A stretch of DNA of 64,000 nt from Variovorax boronicumulans (GTDB taxonomy: Bacteria; Pseudomonadota; Gammaproteobacteria; Burkholderiales; Burkholderiaceae_C), in assembly GCF_019352895.1 (NCBI RefSeq), contig NZ_JAAAFX010000007.1:291132-355131 (forward strand). Reading direction: 5' to 3'. Position 1 is the first letter of the stretch. Every line of letters begins with the position of its first letter. Made by a program: the position numbers and the translations under genes. The notes beneath the pieces were generated by a model. The model saw nothing but the letters and a program-made list of their open reading frames with translations. It was not told the DNA's origin and searched no databases. This document shows positions 63,277-64,000 of this stretch, in pieces.

Positions 63277-63741
63277 ATGCCCAACATCCTTGTCAAGATT
63301 CCCCGCGGCGCCTTCCCCGGCGGCGCGCGCGCGCAGCTCGCGCACAACATCGAGAAAGCCGCTGCCAGAGCGGAACAGATGCCAGAAGACCCGCGCCACC
63401 GTGCGCTGTGCTGGGTGCTGGTCGAGGAGATCGATGCAGGCCTGTGGACCTGCGGCGGCCGCGACGTCGGCGCGCAGGTGCTCACCTGCTTTGCTTTGGC
63501 CCTGGTGCCTGCCGGCGTGCTCGATGCGCCGTCGCGCGCACTCTGCGTGCGGTCGATGCACGACGCCTTCGTGCATGCGATGCCCGCCGACGACACGCGC
63601 CGGCTCCACAGCTCGGTGATCGTGCAGGAGGTGGCCGAAGGGCACTGGGGTGGCGACGGCGCGCTCTGGACCCTGCCTGCGCTGGCGCAGGCGGCCGGCT
63701 ACGTGCACCTGCAGCACCTGGTGGCAGAGGTCGCGGCATGA
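63277..63741 (+). CDS. Tautomerase-family protein
   Basis: The 154-residue protein opens PNILVKIPRGAFPGGARAQLAHNIEKAAARAEQ. Pro after the initiator Met is the catalytic base of the tautomerase superfamily. The length is about twice that of a 4-OT monomer. The central HRALCWVLVEEIDAGLWTCGGRDV region is family-like. Its stop overlaps the downstream gene by four bases. A role in breaking down aromatic or keto compounds fits the neighbours. Confidence 0.75.
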   Translation: MPNILVKIPRGAFPGGARAQLAHNIEKAAARAEQMPEDPRHRALCWVLVEEIDAGLWTCGGRDVGAQVLTCFALALVPAGVLDAPSRALCVRSMHDAFVHAMPADDTRRLHSSVIVQEVAEGHWGGDGALWTLPALAQAAGYVHLQHLVAEVAA

Positions 63742-64000
63742 GCGCGCACGACGTGAATCAGGACGACACGCTCGAGGACTTCACGCGCCGCGAGATCACG
63801 CTCGACGGTGCGACGAAGGGGGTGTGGGTGTCGGGCACCGGGCCGGCGGTGATCGTGATGACCGAGATGCCCGGCATCAGCCCGCAGGTCGCGCGCTTCG
63901 CCCGCTGGGTGCGCGCGGCCGGCTTCACCGTCTACATGCCTTCGCTGTTCGGCCGCGACGGCGCGATATCCAGCGCGGAGGAAGGCGCGGCGGTCTTCCG
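63738..64000 (+). CDS. Dienelactone hydrolase-family protein (5' part)
   Basis: The reading frame runs off the end of the window after about 87 codons. The start overlaps the tautomerase stop as ATGA. The visible protein has REITLDGATKGVWVSGTGPA, VIVMTEMPGISPQVARFARWVRAAGFTVYMPSLFGRDG, a beta-strand and the conserved E/PGI region of dienelactone hydrolases. The nucleophile Cys/Ser lies beyond the edge. It should hydrolyse a lactone or ester. Confidence 0.8.
   Translation, partial: MSAHDVNQDDTLEDFTRREITLDGATKGVWVSGTGPAVIVMTEMPGISPQVARFARWVRAAGFTVYMPSLFGRDGAISSAEEGAAVF

Overview
The window is GC-rich (roughly two-thirds G+C by eye) chromosomal DNA from a beta-proteobacterium. The gene content (minCDE, parAB, rsmG-mnmG, creBCD, ybhP-clsB-ybhN order, exosortase, PHA-type phasin) and the style of the dispersed repeats point to the Comamonadaceae, most likely Variovorax or a close relative. 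No rRNA, tRNA, CRISPR, phage or transposase gene was seen.

Layout. 0-12 kb: AsmA-like protein, thioesterase, uracil/xanthine permease, methyltransferase, minCDE, an orphan GspE/PilB-type ATPase, small secreted proteins, corrinoid adenosyltransferase and a D-lactate-type FAD dehydrogenase. 12-19 kb: CsgG-like lipoprotein, then the leftward mnmG-rsmG-lysE-parA-hydrolase-parB cluster, with two parS sites inside rsmG and mnmG. 19-28 kb: DUF1328 protein, GST, old yellow enzyme, GNAT, a VOC-DUF4440 fusion, a two-component system and a copper set (copA divergent from copZ-cueR, each side with a MerR-type promoter). 28-30 kb: a cupin-like protein and a TerB-type protein.

30.2-33.2 kb is the most unusual part. 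It is a 3-kb gene-free stretch built from five diverged copies of a 320-410 bp module separated by unrelated GC-rich spacers. Each copy carries DnaA-box-like sequences, and three end in a CTACTACTA tract plus AT-rich DNA directly after a TGTCCACA box and a GC-rich run. That is the arrangement of a bacterial basal unwinding system (DnaA boxes, GC-rich, DnaA-trio). I read the array as the chromosomal replication origin, or an origin-like element, in multi-copy form. The nearby parABS system agrees with this.

33-44.5 kb is a cell-envelope block: creB-creC, then creD with a class A penicillin-binding protein leftward, and a VIT/VWA protein, an exosortase and a stand-alone peptidoglycan glycosyltransferase rightward. 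The two arms diverge from one intergenic region that holds an exact CreB box (TTCAC-N6-TTCAC). This suggests one CreBC-controlled regulon joining peptidoglycan synthesis to an exosortase with a single local substrate.

44.5-52 kb: a polyamine-type ABC importer with an Asp/Glu/hydantoin racemase-like gene, a thioredoxin-like protein, a flavodoxin-like reductase and a Spy-like periplasmic protein. 53-59 kb: the ybhP-clsB-ybhN lipid operon, then a radical SAM protein paired with a DUF4130-UdgX protein (DNA uracil processing). 59-64 kb: PagL-like lipid A deacylase, phasin-like protein, membrane-bound metallophosphoesterase, a secreted protein and a GlxA-type regulator divergent from a tautomerase and a truncated dienelactone hydrolase.
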